64,000 nt of DNA from the NCBI GenBank assembly GCA_900068845.1, contig CEFQ01000001.1:454410-518409 (forward strand), written 5' to 3'. This document shows positions 50,547 to 59,570 of the stretch, piece after piece. The notes beneath the pieces were generated by a model. The model was given only the letters and a program-made list of their open reading frames with translations. It ran no database searches and was not told the DNA's origin. Within the stretch, counting starts at the first letter, position 1. Every line of letters begins with the position of its first letter. A program made the position numbers and the translations under genes. This DNA comes from Enterobacter ludwigii. GTDB taxonomy: Bacteria; Pseudomonadota; Gammaproteobacteria; Enterobacterales; Enterobacteriaceae.

Positions 50547-50978
50547 TTAACTCTGCGGTTTATACGCATTCACCATCCACGGCACGCCGAACTTATCGGT
50601 TAGCATGCCAAAGCCATTGGCCCAGAACGTGGGTGCCCAGCTTTTTGTCACTTCACCGCCCGCCGACAACGCATCAAACCAACGCTTCCCTTGCGCTTCA
50701 TCCGGCGTAGATAAACTCACAGCAAAACCGCCATACGCCGCCTGTGGCGCGCCGTCACTCAGCATAATTTCGCCCTGCCCGATGCGCAGATGGGCATGCA
50801 TGATCTGCTCCGGCGAAAAGCGCACACCCGAGAGGCAACCTTCATCTTCCACCGGCGTCTCATCCGGCATGTCGCCATAGGTCATCTTAAACAGTAGCTC
50901 GCCGTCGGTGGCCGCAAGATAGAAAGCAATCGCCTCTTCACAGCGGCCGCTGTAGAACACATACGGGGTAACTTGCAT
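50547..50978 (-). CDS. VOC-family protein (PhnB/YjdN-like)
   Basis: The 143-residue product has the paired beta-alpha-beta-beta-beta units of the VOC fold, starting VTPYVFYSGRCEEAIAFYL and ending TFWANGFGMLTDKFGVPWM, which closely resembles E. coli YjdN. The family includes metal-dependent lyases, dioxygenases and resistance proteins; the PhnB/YjdN branch has no assigned reaction. It is convergent with tsx across the repeat cluster and lies alone. Confidence 0.9.
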   Translation of the reverse strand: MQVTPYVFYSGRCEEAIAFYLAATDGELLFKMTYGDMPDETPVEDEGCLSGVRFSPEQIMHAHLRIGQGEIMLSDGAPQAAYGGFAVSLSTPDEAQGKRWFDALSAGGEVTKSWAPTFWANGFGMLTDKFGVPWMVNAYKPQS

Positions 50979-51056
50979 GGTCTGTACTCCAAAAAGGGAA
51001 CGCCAGTTGCAAGTGTAGTGTGCATTATTTATACCGTTGCGAGCCGGGCCGCACTC

Positions 51057-51959
51057 TTACCTTTGCTGACAATAGCGACGGAACAGTTGCGCCATATAGG
51101 CGCTCATCGGCGTCAGCGCGGTGTCTTTGCGTTGAATTAAATAGAACGTGGCTTTCGGCAGTGGTTCATCAAGTTCGAGAGAAATTAGCTGGCCGCCGTG
51201 CGTGGGGTCTTCAATCACGTCGCGCGAAATAATGCTGACAAAATCGCTCCGCGCCACCAGGCTGGTGCAAGCCATAAAGGTCTCGCAGGTAACGATGATG
51301 TTAGGCGCCATACCTCGCTCGCCGAACAGATCGTGCAGCAGCCGATAATAGCTCCCCTGCGGTGTCGGCATCGTCCAGTCGCAATGCTGCAGCTCGGCCA
51401 GCGTGCGGGCATGCGCCAGCGGATGCCCTTTGCGCATCACCACCTGGTAATCGCGCTCCATCAGCCGTTCAAAAACTAACTCCTGGTCGAGATGATTTTT
51501 ATCGTAGGTATTGATAGTGAAATCCAGCTCGCCCTGGCGCAGCTCATGCACCATCGAAACCAGCTGACCTTCAACAATCCGCACCTTCACCAGCGGATAC
51601 TCGCGGTGAAACTGATTGATCACCTGCGGCATGACGGTGCGTGCAATGCTGCCGCCCACGCCGATATTAACGCGCCCACCGGCTAATCCCAGCCGCTGCT
51701 GAATATCTTCCTGCGCCACCCGCAACTCTTCCAGCACCAGGCTGGCATGCTGAAAAAAGTTATCACCGATATCGGTCAGCGTAACGCCCTGCTGACGCCG
51801 CTCAAACAGGCGTGCGCCCAGCGCCAGCTCCAGTTCCTGAATTGCTTTGGTCAGCGCAGGCTGTGAAAGCCCGGACAAACGGCTGGCGGCGCGAATGCTG
51901 CCCTGACGCGCCACGTCAACAAACGCGCGCAGCTGATGAAGTTTGAGGTTCGCAGACAT
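51057..51959 (-). CDS. abgR: AbgR, LysR-type regulator of p-aminobenzoyl-glutamate use
   Basis: The 300-residue protein has the LysR winged helix (LHQLRAFVDVARQGSIRAAS at 7-26) and strongly resembles AbgR across its length, for example HASLVLEELRVAQEDIQQR near 77 and EGQLVSMVHELRQGELDFTI near 131. It is divergent from abgA across 113 bases, as in E. coli. The ATG at 51959 is chosen as the family start; the longer frame from 51992 is not supported. It is expected to activate abgAB in response to p-aminobenzoyl-glutamate. Confidence 0.92.
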   Translation of the reverse strand: MSANLKLHQLRAFVDVARQGSIRAASRLSGLSQPALTKAIQELELALGARLFERRQQGVTLTDIGDNFFQHASLVLEELRVAQEDIQQRLGLAGGRVNIGVGGSIARTVMPQVINQFHREYPLVKVRIVEGQLVSMVHELRQGELDFTINTYDKNHLDQELVFERLMERDYQVVMRKGHPLAHARTLAELQHCDWTMPTPQGSYYRLLHDLFGERGMAPNIIVTCETFMACTSLVARSDFVSIISRDVIEDPTHGGQLISLELDEPLPKATFYLIQRKDTALTPMSAYMAQLFRRYCQQR

Positions 51960-52072
51960 AGTTTGGTGATAACCGTTGTTTATCAGTAGCAAGATATTCG
52001 CATCTTATGCGCGCTAAAACCAATGTGTAGATTCGGATGAATGCATAAAAAACCAACACAAAGGAAATGCCG

Positions 52073-53386
52073 ATGAAAACCCTGTCTGACCTCGTCAACG
52101 CGCGCATACCGCAGATGCAAACCTGGCGTCGCGATCTGCATCATTTTGCCGAATCGGGCTGGCTGGAGTTCCGTACCGCCACGCTGGTGGCAGAAGAGCT
52201 GCATCGTCTTGGTTATCAACTCAAGCTGGGCCGCGAGGTCATCGATGCTGAATCGCGCATGGGGTTGCCCTCTGCTGAAGTGCTGGCGCAGCAGGAAGCG
52301 CGCGCGCTGGAGCAAGGCGCATTGCCGCAGTGGATTAAACACTTCTCCGGCGGATTTTGTGGCGTGGTCGCCACGCTAGAGACCGGTCGTCCGGGGCCGG
52401 TGATGGGTTTCCGCGTTGATATGGATGCGCTCGATCAAAACGAAAGCCGCGCCGCCGATCATCTGCCAACGCGGGAAGGCTTTGCCTCCTGCAATCCCGG
52501 CATGATGCACGCCTGCGGCCACGATGGACACACCACCATCGGCCTGGCGCTGGCGGGTGTGTTGATGGAGATGAAAGCGCAGCTGAGCGGCACCCTCAAA
52601 ATCATCTTCCAGCCAGCCGAAGAAGGCGTACGCGGCGCCAAAGCCATGGTGGCGGCGGGCGTGGTGGATGATGTCGATCTGTTTACCGCCATCCATCTCG
52701 GCACTGGCGTGCCAGCCGGAGAAATCGTCTGCGGCAGCGACAGCTTCCTCGCCACGACCAAGCTGGATGTGAATTTCACCGGCGTTGGCGCACACGCGGG
52801 CGGCAAACCGGAAGAGGGCCGCAATGCCCTGCTGGCGGCGGCGCAGGCCACGCTGGCGCTGCACAATCTGCCACAACACAGCGGTGGCGTGGCGCGCGTC
52901 AACGTGGGCGTATTACAAGCGGGCACTGGACGCAATGTGGTGCCCGACTGCGCGCTGATGAAGGTGGAAACGCGCGGCGTCAGCAATCAGGTTAACGACG
53001 ATATCTATCAGCAGGCGCTGCGTGTGATTGCCGGTGCAGCGGCGATGTACGGCGTAGAGTATGACGTCAAGCTGATGGGCGGCGCGCGCAGCTGCACGCC
53101 GAGCCAGCCATGGGTTGAGTTCATCCACCAGCAGGCCGAAACGCTGGGCATTTTCACCTCGGTGGTCGATACGAAAAAACAGGCGGCGGGTTCCGAAGAT
53201 GCCACTTACATGCTAGAGCGCGTGCAGCAGCGCGGCGGCCAATCCTCCTATGTGATTTTCGGCTGTGCACTGGCGGCGGGCCATCACAACGCGAAGTTTG
53301 ATTTCGACGAAGCGATCATGGCGACCGCGGTTTACACGCTGGCGACGCTGGCACTCAATCAAGCACAGTTTGGAGGCCAGCGATGA
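52073..53386 (+). CDS. abgA: AbgA, p-aminobenzoyl-glutamate hydrolase subunit A
   Basis: The 437-residue enzyme is an M20 metallopeptidase, one residue longer than E. coli AbgA. Metal and catalytic motifs: MGFRVDMDAL near 106, MHACGHDGHTT near 145, and QPAEEGVRGAKAM near 183, with AAGHHNAKFDFDE near 400. It works as a heterodimer with AbgB to cleave p-aminobenzoyl-glutamate, a folate breakdown product, to p-aminobenzoate and glutamate. AAGGA 7 bases upstream favours ATG 52073 over 52067. Its stop overlaps the abgB start by 4 bases. Confidence 0.95.
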   Translation: MKTLSDLVNARIPQMQTWRRDLHHFAESGWLEFRTATLVAEELHRLGYQLKLGREVIDAESRMGLPSAEVLAQQEARALEQGALPQWIKHFSGGFCGVVATLETGRPGPVMGFRVDMDALDQNESRAADHLPTREGFASCNPGMMHACGHDGHTTIGLALAGVLMEMKAQLSGTLKIIFQPAEEGVRGAKAMVAAGVVDDVDLFTAIHLGTGVPAGEIVCGSDSFLATTKLDVNFTGVGAHAGGKPEEGRNALLAAAQATLALHNLPQHSGGVARVNVGVLQAGTGRNVVPDCALMKVETRGVSNQVNDDIYQQALRVIAGAAAMYGVEYDVKLMGGARSCTPSQPWVEFIHQQAETLGIFTSVVDTKKQAAGSEDATYMLERVQQRGGQSSYVIFGCALAAGHHNAKFDFDEAIMATAVYTLATLALNQAQFGGQR

Positions 53387-54828
53387 GCCACAGCGAATTT
53401 ATCGATCGCTACATCAACCAAAACCAGCCGCGTTTTACCGCCCTGAGCGATGCCATCTGGGACGTACCGGAAACCCGCTTTGAAGAGACCCAATCCTCCG
53501 CGCTGCTGGCCGATGCGCTGGAGCAGGAGGGCTTTACCGTTGAGCGCGGCGTCGGCAACATCGACACCGCCTTTGTCGCCAGCATTGGCAGCGGTAAACC
53601 GGTGATCGCCCTTCTTGGCGAGTTCGATGCGCTGGCCGGTTTGAGCCAGCAATCGGGTTGCGCCACGCCGCAGCCGCTGGTGGAGAACGGCAACGGTCAC
53701 GGCTGCGGCCACAACCTGCTTGGCACCGCCGGTTTGGCTGCCGCCTTCGCCATCAAAGCCTGGTGGGCAGAGCACGGCCAGCGCGGCACGCTGCGCTTTT
53801 ATGGCTGTCCGGGCGAAGAAGGCGGCTCCGGCAAAACCTTTATGGTGCGCGAAGGCCTGTTTGACGATGTGGACGCGGCAGTCACCTGGCATCCCGAAGG
53901 CTTCAGCGGCATGTTTAACCTCAGCACGCTGGCCAATATCCAGGCCGCCTTCCGCTTCAAAGGCGTGGCGGCGCACGCGGCCAACTCGCCGCATTTAGGA
54001 CGCAGTGCGCTGGATGCGGTGACGTTGATGAACACCGGTGCCAACTTCCTGCGCGAGCACATCGTGCAGGAAGCACGGCTGCACTATGCGGTTACCAACG
54101 CGGGCGGCGTCTCCCCCAATGTGGTGCAAGCCGATGCCGAAGTGCTGTACCTGATTCGCGCGCCACAGCTCGATCAGGCGCAGGACATTTATCAGCGCGT
54201 CATCAACATCGCCAAGGGCGCGGCCCTGATGACCGACACGCAGATGACGGTGCGCTTCGATAAAGCCTGCTCCAATTACGTCCCGAATCGCGCGCTGGAG
54301 AGCGTGATGGAGCGCTATTTGCATCAGTTTGGTTTGCCTGACTACAGTGAAGCGGAACAGGCATTTGCCAGCGAGATTCGATCCACGCTCAGCAAAGACG
54401 ATCTGCGCAACGCGCGCCTCAATGCGGCGCGCACCGGCGGTGAAGCGGGCATCGCCTGGACCGAGGCGCTGGGCGATAAGGTGTTAATGGATGAAGTGGC
54501 GCCTTATGCAGTGACACGCGAGATCCTTTATGGCTCAACCGATGTGGGCGATGTGAGTTGGGTGACGCCAACCGCGCAGTGTTTTGCGCCCTGCTTCGCC
54601 TTTGGTACGCCGCTGCACACCTGGCAACTGGTGGCGCAGGGCCGCACGTCTATCGCGCACAAAGGCATGTGTCTGGCCGCCAAAGTAATGGCCGCCACCG
54701 CGCTGACCTTGCTGCAGGATGACGAGGCGCTGGCGCGTTGCCGCGATGAGTTCCAGCGCGTGCGCCGCGAGCAGGCATACGTTTGTCCGATTCCTGCTGA
54801 CGTAACACCGTCGAAATTAGCGTCCTAA
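53383..54828 (+). CDS. abgB: AbgB, p-aminobenzoyl-glutamate hydrolase subunit B
   Basis: The 481-residue product equals E. coli AbgB in length and belongs to the M20 amidohydrolase family. LLGEFDALAGLSQQSG near 74, GHGCGHNLLGTAGL near 106 and GCPGEEGGSGKTFMV near 141 hold the metal ligands. It is translationally coupled to abgA (ATGA overlap) and forms the heterodimer's second half. A composite REP element follows, then abgT after a 192-base gap, so abgT may have its own promoter or reduced read-through. Confidence 0.95.
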   Translation: MSHSEFIDRYINQNQPRFTALSDAIWDVPETRFEETQSSALLADALEQEGFTVERGVGNIDTAFVASIGSGKPVIALLGEFDALAGLSQQSGCATPQPLVENGNGHGCGHNLLGTAGLAAAFAIKAWWAEHGQRGTLRFYGCPGEEGGSGKTFMVREGLFDDVDAAVTWHPEGFSGMFNLSTLANIQAAFRFKGVAAHAANSPHLGRSALDAVTLMNTGANFLREHIVQEARLHYAVTNAGGVSPNVVQADAEVLYLIRAPQLDQAQDIYQRVINIAKGAALMTDTQMTVRFDKACSNYVPNRALESVMERYLHQFGLPDYSEAEQAFASEIRSTLSKDDLRNARLNAARTGGEAGIAWTEALGDKVLMDEVAPYAVTREILYGSTDVGDVSWVTPTAQCFAPCFAFGTPLHTWQLVAQGRTSIAHKGMCLAAKVMAATALTLLQDDEALARCRDEFQRVRREQAYVCPIPADVTPSKLAS

Positions 54829-54845
54829 GCAGTAATAAGCACCAT

Positions 54846-54926
54846 CCGTAGCGGCGCGATTCATCGCGCATTTGAATGGCGACTCCGTGCCCATCCAGAT
54901 ATTGCGCAATAAATTGCGCCGCTACG
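54846..54926. repeat. Composite REP element between abgB and abgT
   Basis: CCGTAGCGGCGCGATTCATC and the facing AAATTGCGCCGCTACG flank a spacer with GTGCCCATCCAGATATTGCG. It is nearly identical in the spacer to the element at 46322-46403 and interrupts the abg gene run. Confidence 0.8.
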
Positions 54927-55020
54927 ATATGTACGAGCAGTAAAAACGACCTTAAAACAAAAAAATATAGCCCCCAAGCGGGCATGCAAACATCACAAGA
55001 CGACTAACGAGGATTGACCT

Positions 55021-56541
55021 ATGGAAGCCACCACGGAGAACCGCAGCCCCGGAAAGCTGTTTAGCTGGATTGAACGCGTTGGCAATAAAGTGCCGAACCC
55101 ATTTTTACTGTTCGTCTATTTGATTGTGGTGCTGATGGTCGCGACTGCCCTTCTCAGCAGCCTCGATGTGGCGGTGAAAAACCCAGCCAACGGCGAAATG
55201 GTGCGGGTGAACAACCTGCTGAGCACGACCGGGATCCAGTGGATCCTGCCCAACATCATCAAAAACTTCAGCGGTTTCACGCCGTTGGGATCGATTCTGG
55301 CGCTGGTGATTGGTGCCGGTCTGGCGGAAAAAGTTGGCCTGCTGCAGTCGTTGATGGTGAAAATGGCCTCACGCGTGAGCCGTCGTTACGCCAGCTACAT
55401 GGTGCTGTTTATTGCTTTCTTCAGCCACATCTCTTCCGATGCCGCGCTGGTGGTGATGCCGCCACTCGGCGCGCTGATCTTCCTCGCAGTGGGACGTCAT
55501 CCGGTGGCGGGTTTAATGGCGGCGATTGCCGGTGTGGCGTCCGGTTTTACCGCCAACCTGCTGATTGTTACCACCGATGTGCTGCTGTCGGGCATTAGCA
55601 CCGAAGCCGCCAAAGCGGTGAGCGACACCGTGCACGTTAGTGTTATCGACAACTGGTTCTTTATGGCCAGCTCGGTGATTGTGCTAACCATCGCCGGGGC
55701 GCTGCTGACCGATAAGTTTGTCGAGCCGCGCCTGCCCGCGTGGAACGGCGGCAACAACGATCGTCTGCCGCCGCTCACCGCGCTGGAGAATCGTGGCCTG
55801 AAAGCCGCCGGTATCGCCGCGCTGGTATTTATCGCGTTGCTGGCGCTGCTGGTGGTGCCAGAACACGCGCCACTGCGCAATCCAAAAACCGGCGGCATCA
55901 TTCCCTCGCCGTTTATTCAGGGCATTGTGCCGATCATCATCCTGTTCTTCTTTGTGGTGGCGATTGCCTATGGCGCGGTAACGAAGCAGATTCGCCGTGC
56001 GGATGATATCCCGCAGCTGCTGGTAGATCCGATGAAGAGCATGGCGGGCTTTATTGTGATGGTGTTTCCGCTGTCGCAGTTTGTTGCCTTCTTCAACTGG
56101 AGCAACATGGGCAAATTTATGGCCATCGGCCTGACCGATGTGCTGGAGAGCGCGGGCATTAGCGGTGCACCGGCGTTTATGGGCTTGATGTTCCTGTCGG
56201 CGTTCCTGTGCATGTTTATCGCCAGCGGATCGGCCATCTGGTCGATTCTCGCGCCGGTGTTTGTACCGATGTTTATGCTGCTTGGCTTTCATCCGGCGTT
56301 TGCGCAGATGATCTTCCGCATCGCCGATTCTGCGGTATTGCCGCTGGCACCAATGTCGCCCTTCCTGCCGCTGTTCCTCGGCTTCCTGCAGCGCTATCAA
56401 AAAGATGCACAACTCGGCACTTATTACGTGCTGATCTTCCCCTATCCCTTAGTGTTCTTTAGCACCTGGATTGTGCTGTTGCTGGCATGGTATGCGCTCG
56501 GCTTACCGATCGGTCCGGGCGTCTATCCCAGCCTGCACTAA
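55021..56541 (+). CDS. abgT: AbgT, p-aminobenzoyl-glutamate transporter
   Basis: The 506-residue inner-membrane protein matches the AbgT family (E. coli 508). GKLFSWIERVGNKVPNPFLL near residue 11 is the family start, and SHISSDAALVVMPPLGALIF near 137 and DSAVLPLAPMSPFLPLFLGF near 435 are re-entrant hairpin segments of the fold. It imports p-aminobenzoyl-glutamate for AbgAB; some relatives such as MtrF export sulfonamides. GAGG 8 bases upstream gives the ATG at 55021. It lies on the same strand as abgAB after a REP element. Confidence 0.95.
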   Translation: MEATTENRSPGKLFSWIERVGNKVPNPFLLFVYLIVVLMVATALLSSLDVAVKNPANGEMVRVNNLLSTTGIQWILPNIIKNFSGFTPLGSILALVIGAGLAEKVGLLQSLMVKMASRVSRRYASYMVLFIAFFSHISSDAALVVMPPLGALIFLAVGRHPVAGLMAAIAGVASGFTANLLIVTTDVLLSGISTEAAKAVSDTVHVSVIDNWFFMASSVIVLTIAGALLTDKFVEPRLPAWNGGNNDRLPPLTALENRGLKAAGIAALVFIALLALLVVPEHAPLRNPKTGGIIPSPFIQGIVPIIILFFFVVAIAYGAVTKQIRRADDIPQLLVDPMKSMAGFIVMVFPLSQFVAFFNWSNMGKFMAIGLTDVLESAGISGAPAFMGLMFLSAFLCMFIASGSAIWSILAPVFVPMFMLLGFHPAFAQMIFRIADSAVLPLAPMSPFLPLFLGFLQRYQKDAQLGTYYVLIFPYPLVFFSTWIVLLLAWYALGLPIGPGVYPSLH

Positions 56542-56731
56542 CCCTGCGCCACGGATGGCGATCACTTTTCTGTGAACTGCAACGTATGTTGCCAAAATGT
56601 CACCGTCCTGCCTCTCGGCAACCCGTACTGAATTTATTATCCTGCTATTCCTTCGCTTGCTAACGGTTAATTATTTTTAAAACCACTCTCAGCCGTCAGC
56701 GGGTTCTGCAAACACCGAGGTTTACATAACA

Positions 56732-58141
56732 ATGACAACCATCACGTCGACAGGGATGGCGAACGATCACATGAGCGCGGATCGCCGCACCTTAGCCGGG
56801 CGCATAGATGCGCTGCCCTCATCCGCCGGCTTATGGCGTTTTATCACGCTATTGGCGCTGGGCGGCTTCTTTGAGCTCTACGACCTGTTTGAAACTGGCT
56901 ACATCAGCTCCGGCCTGGTTGCGGCGGGCGTGTTTCATACCGGTTCTGCGGGTGTGTTCGGCATCGCCGATCAGGCCGCATTTGCCTCCGCCACTTTCCT
57001 CGGTCTGTTTGTCGGCGCTAGCCTGCTGGCACCTTACGCCGACCGCTTTGGCCGCCGCCTCACCTTTATGTGCGCGCTGGCATGGTACGGCGCATTTTCC
57101 CTGCTGATGGCGTTCCAGCAGAGCGCGGAGATGATCATCCTGTTCCGCTTCCTGGTCGGCATTGGGCTGGGCGTCGAGCTGGTGACCATCGACACTTATC
57201 TCTCCGAATGGGTGCCAGCACATTTGCGCAGCCGCGCGTTCGCTTACTCGTTCTTTATCCAGTTTCTGTCGGTACCGGCGGTGGCGCTGATGTCGTGGTG
57301 GCTGGTGCCGCAAACCATCCTCAACCTCGAAGGCTGGCGTTGGGTGGTGATTGCCGGTGCGGTCTGCTCGCTGGTGATCTGGCTGATTCGTAAAAACCTG
57401 CCGGAATCGGCGCGCTGGCTAGCGCAGCAAGGGCGCCATCAGGAAGCGCATCAGGTGCTGAGTGCGATGGAGAAGCGCTGTGGTATCTCGCCAGGCGAAG
57501 ACTTCTCCAACAGCGATGCCGCGGCACAACTGCCGAAAAAAGGGCGTTTCAGTGAGATTTGGGCACCGGCCTATCGCAAGCGCACGCTGATGCTGGTGGT
57601 GATGAACTTCTTCCAGGCGATTGGCTTTTTTGGCTTCGGCAACTGGCTACCGGCGCTGCTGTCAGGCAAAGGCGCGACCATCACGCACAGCCTGCTGTAT
57701 GCGTTTTTCATTACGCTGGCCTACCCGATCGGATCGCTGATTTGCAGCCGCTACGCTGACAAGATTGAGAATAAATGGCAGATCGTTTTGTCATCGCTGA
57801 TGACGGTGGTGTTCGGCACGCTGTTTGCGTTTATGACCAATCCGGTGCTGATGATCATCTGCGGTTTCCTGATCACCTACAGCAACGCATGGCTAACCTT
57901 CAGCTATCACGCTTATCAGACCGAGATTTTCCCAACGCACATTCGCGCCCGCGCGGTGGGCTTCTGCTACTCGTTCAGCCGCCTGTCGACGGTGTTCAGC
58001 AGTATTTTGATTGGCATTATTTTGCAGTATGCCGGCAGCCAGGGCGTGATCGCCTTTATCGTGCTGAGCATGTTGATGGTGATGCTGTCGGTGGGAATTT
58101 ACGGGCCGAAAACCCGGGGGATGGATTTGGAGAATATTTGA
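56732..58141 (+). CDS. MFS metabolite transporter (sugar/aromatic acid type)
   Basis: The 469-residue protein has twelve helices and the MFS sugar-porter style signature DRFGRRLTFMCALAWYG near residue 110 with ESARWLAQQGRHQEA near 225 (PESxRWL motif) and RARAVGFCYSFSR near 410. It resembles YaaU/YgcS-type putative metabolite transporters. Starts at 56732 or the later in-frame ATG at 56759 are possible; GAGG is 13 bases before the first. It has no clear functional partner and lies between abgT and the gluconate dehydrogenase genes. Confidence 0.88.
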   Translation: MTTITSTGMANDHMSADRRTLAGRIDALPSSAGLWRFITLLALGGFFELYDLFETGYISSGLVAAGVFHTGSAGVFGIADQAAFASATFLGLFVGASLLAPYADRFGRRLTFMCALAWYGAFSLLMAFQQSAEMIILFRFLVGIGLGVELVTIDTYLSEWVPAHLRSRAFAYSFFIQFLSVPAVALMSWWLVPQTILNLEGWRWVVIAGAVCSLVIWLIRKNLPESARWLAQQGRHQEAHQVLSAMEKRCGISPGEDFSNSDAAAQLPKKGRFSEIWAPAYRKRTLMLVVMNFFQAIGFFGFGNWLPALLSGKGATITHSLLYAFFITLAYPIGSLICSRYADKIENKWQIVLSSLMTVVFGTLFAFMTNPVLMIICGFLITYSNAWLTFSYHAYQTEIFPTHIRARAVGFCYSFSRLSTVFSSILIGIILQYAGSQGVIAFIVLSMLMVMLSVGIYGPKTRGMDLENI

Positions 58142-58148
58142 GGATCCA

Positions 58149-58214
58149 GGTGCGCATGAATGCGCACCCTACATGTGCGGTGCGGTTTTGTAGGGTCGGC
58201 ATTCATGCCGACCG
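58149..58214. repeat. GTGCGCAT- and GTCGGCAT-type palindromes
   Basis: AGGTGCGCATGAATGCGCAC (58149-58172) and GTAGGGTCGGCATTCATGCC with its completing GACC (58190-58214) lie between the convergent MFS and cytochrome genes. Confidence 0.75.
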
Positions 58215-58239
58215 GTTCACAAACCGCACCAACTCACAT

Positions 58240-59559
58240 TTACTGCCCCTCTAACACCTTAATATCCGCACTGCCCTGTTTCGACTGCACGGTTTCGTCT
58301 TTACGTAATTCCGCCACATCCTTAGCAGATACGCTCGACTTCACGCCATTACCCCAGCTGCCACGGATAAAGTTCACTACATCCGCCACCTGCTGATCGT
58401 TCATGCGCCAGCCGAATGCCGGCATGGTGATCGCCGTTGGTGCGCCTTGCACGCCTGGCAAGGTGCCGCCGACCAACACAATATGAATCAGCGAGGTCGG
58501 ATCATCCGCCATCACCACCGGATTGCCGCGCAGCGCTGGATAGAAGCGCTGATAACCGCTGCCGTCGGTTTTGTGGCACGCCGCACAGCTATCGACGTAA
58601 GTCGATGCGCCTGGCTGGCTGTCGTCACCTTTCCACAACGCTTTCGCGACCGCATCATCCTGCTTAAACACCGCCTGATTTGGATCTTTCGCGCCGAGTG
58701 ATTTCAGATACTTAGCAATCGCACTGATATCCTCATCGTTCAGATATTGCAGGCTGTGCTGCACCACATCGGTCATGCCACCAAACACGGCGGTGTGATC
58801 GTTGCGGCCAAAGCGCAGGAACTGCTTGAGATCGTCTTCACTCCAGCGGCCTAAACCATCGCGGTTGTCGCCACGCAGATTGCTGGCGGTCCAGCCATCA
58901 ATTGGCGCGCTGCTGCCGGCGAGATAGTTGTTGCCCTCGTCGTTGTTAAGCGCTTTTTCCTGCATGGTGATGCTGCGCGGCGTGTGGCAGGCGCCACAGT
59001 GACCGAGGCCTTCCACCAGATAGCGACCGCGTGCCAGTTGCGGATCTTCCTGTGCTGCTGGCTGGAACGCTTTTACGTCCGGCGCAAAGATGCCGCGCCA
59101 GATCGAAAGCGGCCAACGCATCGACAGCGGCCACGGAATATCGCTCTCTTTATTGGCCTGCGCCACCGGCTGCACGCCGTGCATGAAGTAGGCATACAGC
59201 GCCTTCATGTCGTCATCGCTGACCACCGCGTACGACGGATAGGGCATCGCCGGATAGAGCGTGTCGCCATTTTTCGCTACGCCGTGACGTACCGCTTTCT
59301 GGAAGTCATCGTAGCTGTAGTCACCAATACCGGTCGCTTTGTCCGGCGTGATGTTGGTGGAATAAATGGTGCCGATCGGCGTTGCCATTGGCAGTCCACC
59401 GGCAAACGGCTGGCCGCCTTGCGCGCTGTGACACGCCACGCAGTCACCCGCACGCGCCAGATACTCACCGCGCTTCACCAACGCGTCCGAACCTGCTTCG
59501 TCCGCCACTGCGGCGAACGTCATCGTGCCCAGAAACAGGGCTAAAATGCTTTTGATCAT
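58240..59559 (-). CDS. Gluconate 2-dehydrogenase cytochrome c subunit
   Basis: The 439-residue product has a signal peptide ending near ADE and three CXXCH haem c sites: CVACH near residue 40, CGACH near 187 and CAACH near 325. This is the triple-haem cytochrome of membrane-bound gluconate and alcohol dehydrogenases that passes electrons to ubiquinone in the periplasm. It is the third gene of the operon after the small subunit and the flavoprotein, 11 bases behind the latter. Three-subunit gluconate dehydrogenases of this design are known from Pantoea (Erwinia) cypripedii. Confidence 0.93.
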   Translation of the reverse strand: MIKSILALFLGTMTFAAVADEAGSDALVKRGEYLARAGDCVACHSAQGGQPFAGGLPMATPIGTIYSTNITPDKATGIGDYSYDDFQKAVRHGVAKNGDTLYPAMPYPSYAVVSDDDMKALYAYFMHGVQPVAQANKESDIPWPLSMRWPLSIWRGIFAPDVKAFQPAAQEDPQLARGRYLVEGLGHCGACHTPRSITMQEKALNNDEGNNYLAGSSAPIDGWTASNLRGDNRDGLGRWSEDDLKQFLRFGRNDHTAVFGGMTDVVQHSLQYLNDEDISAIAKYLKSLGAKDPNQAVFKQDDAVAKALWKGDDSQPGASTYVDSCAACHKTDGSGYQRFYPALRGNPVVMADDPTSLIHIVLVGGTLPGVQGAPTAITMPAFGWRMNDQQVADVVNFIRGSWGNGVKSSVSAKDVAELRKDETVQSKQGSADIKVLEGQ

Positions 59560-59570
59560 CGCCGTGTTCC

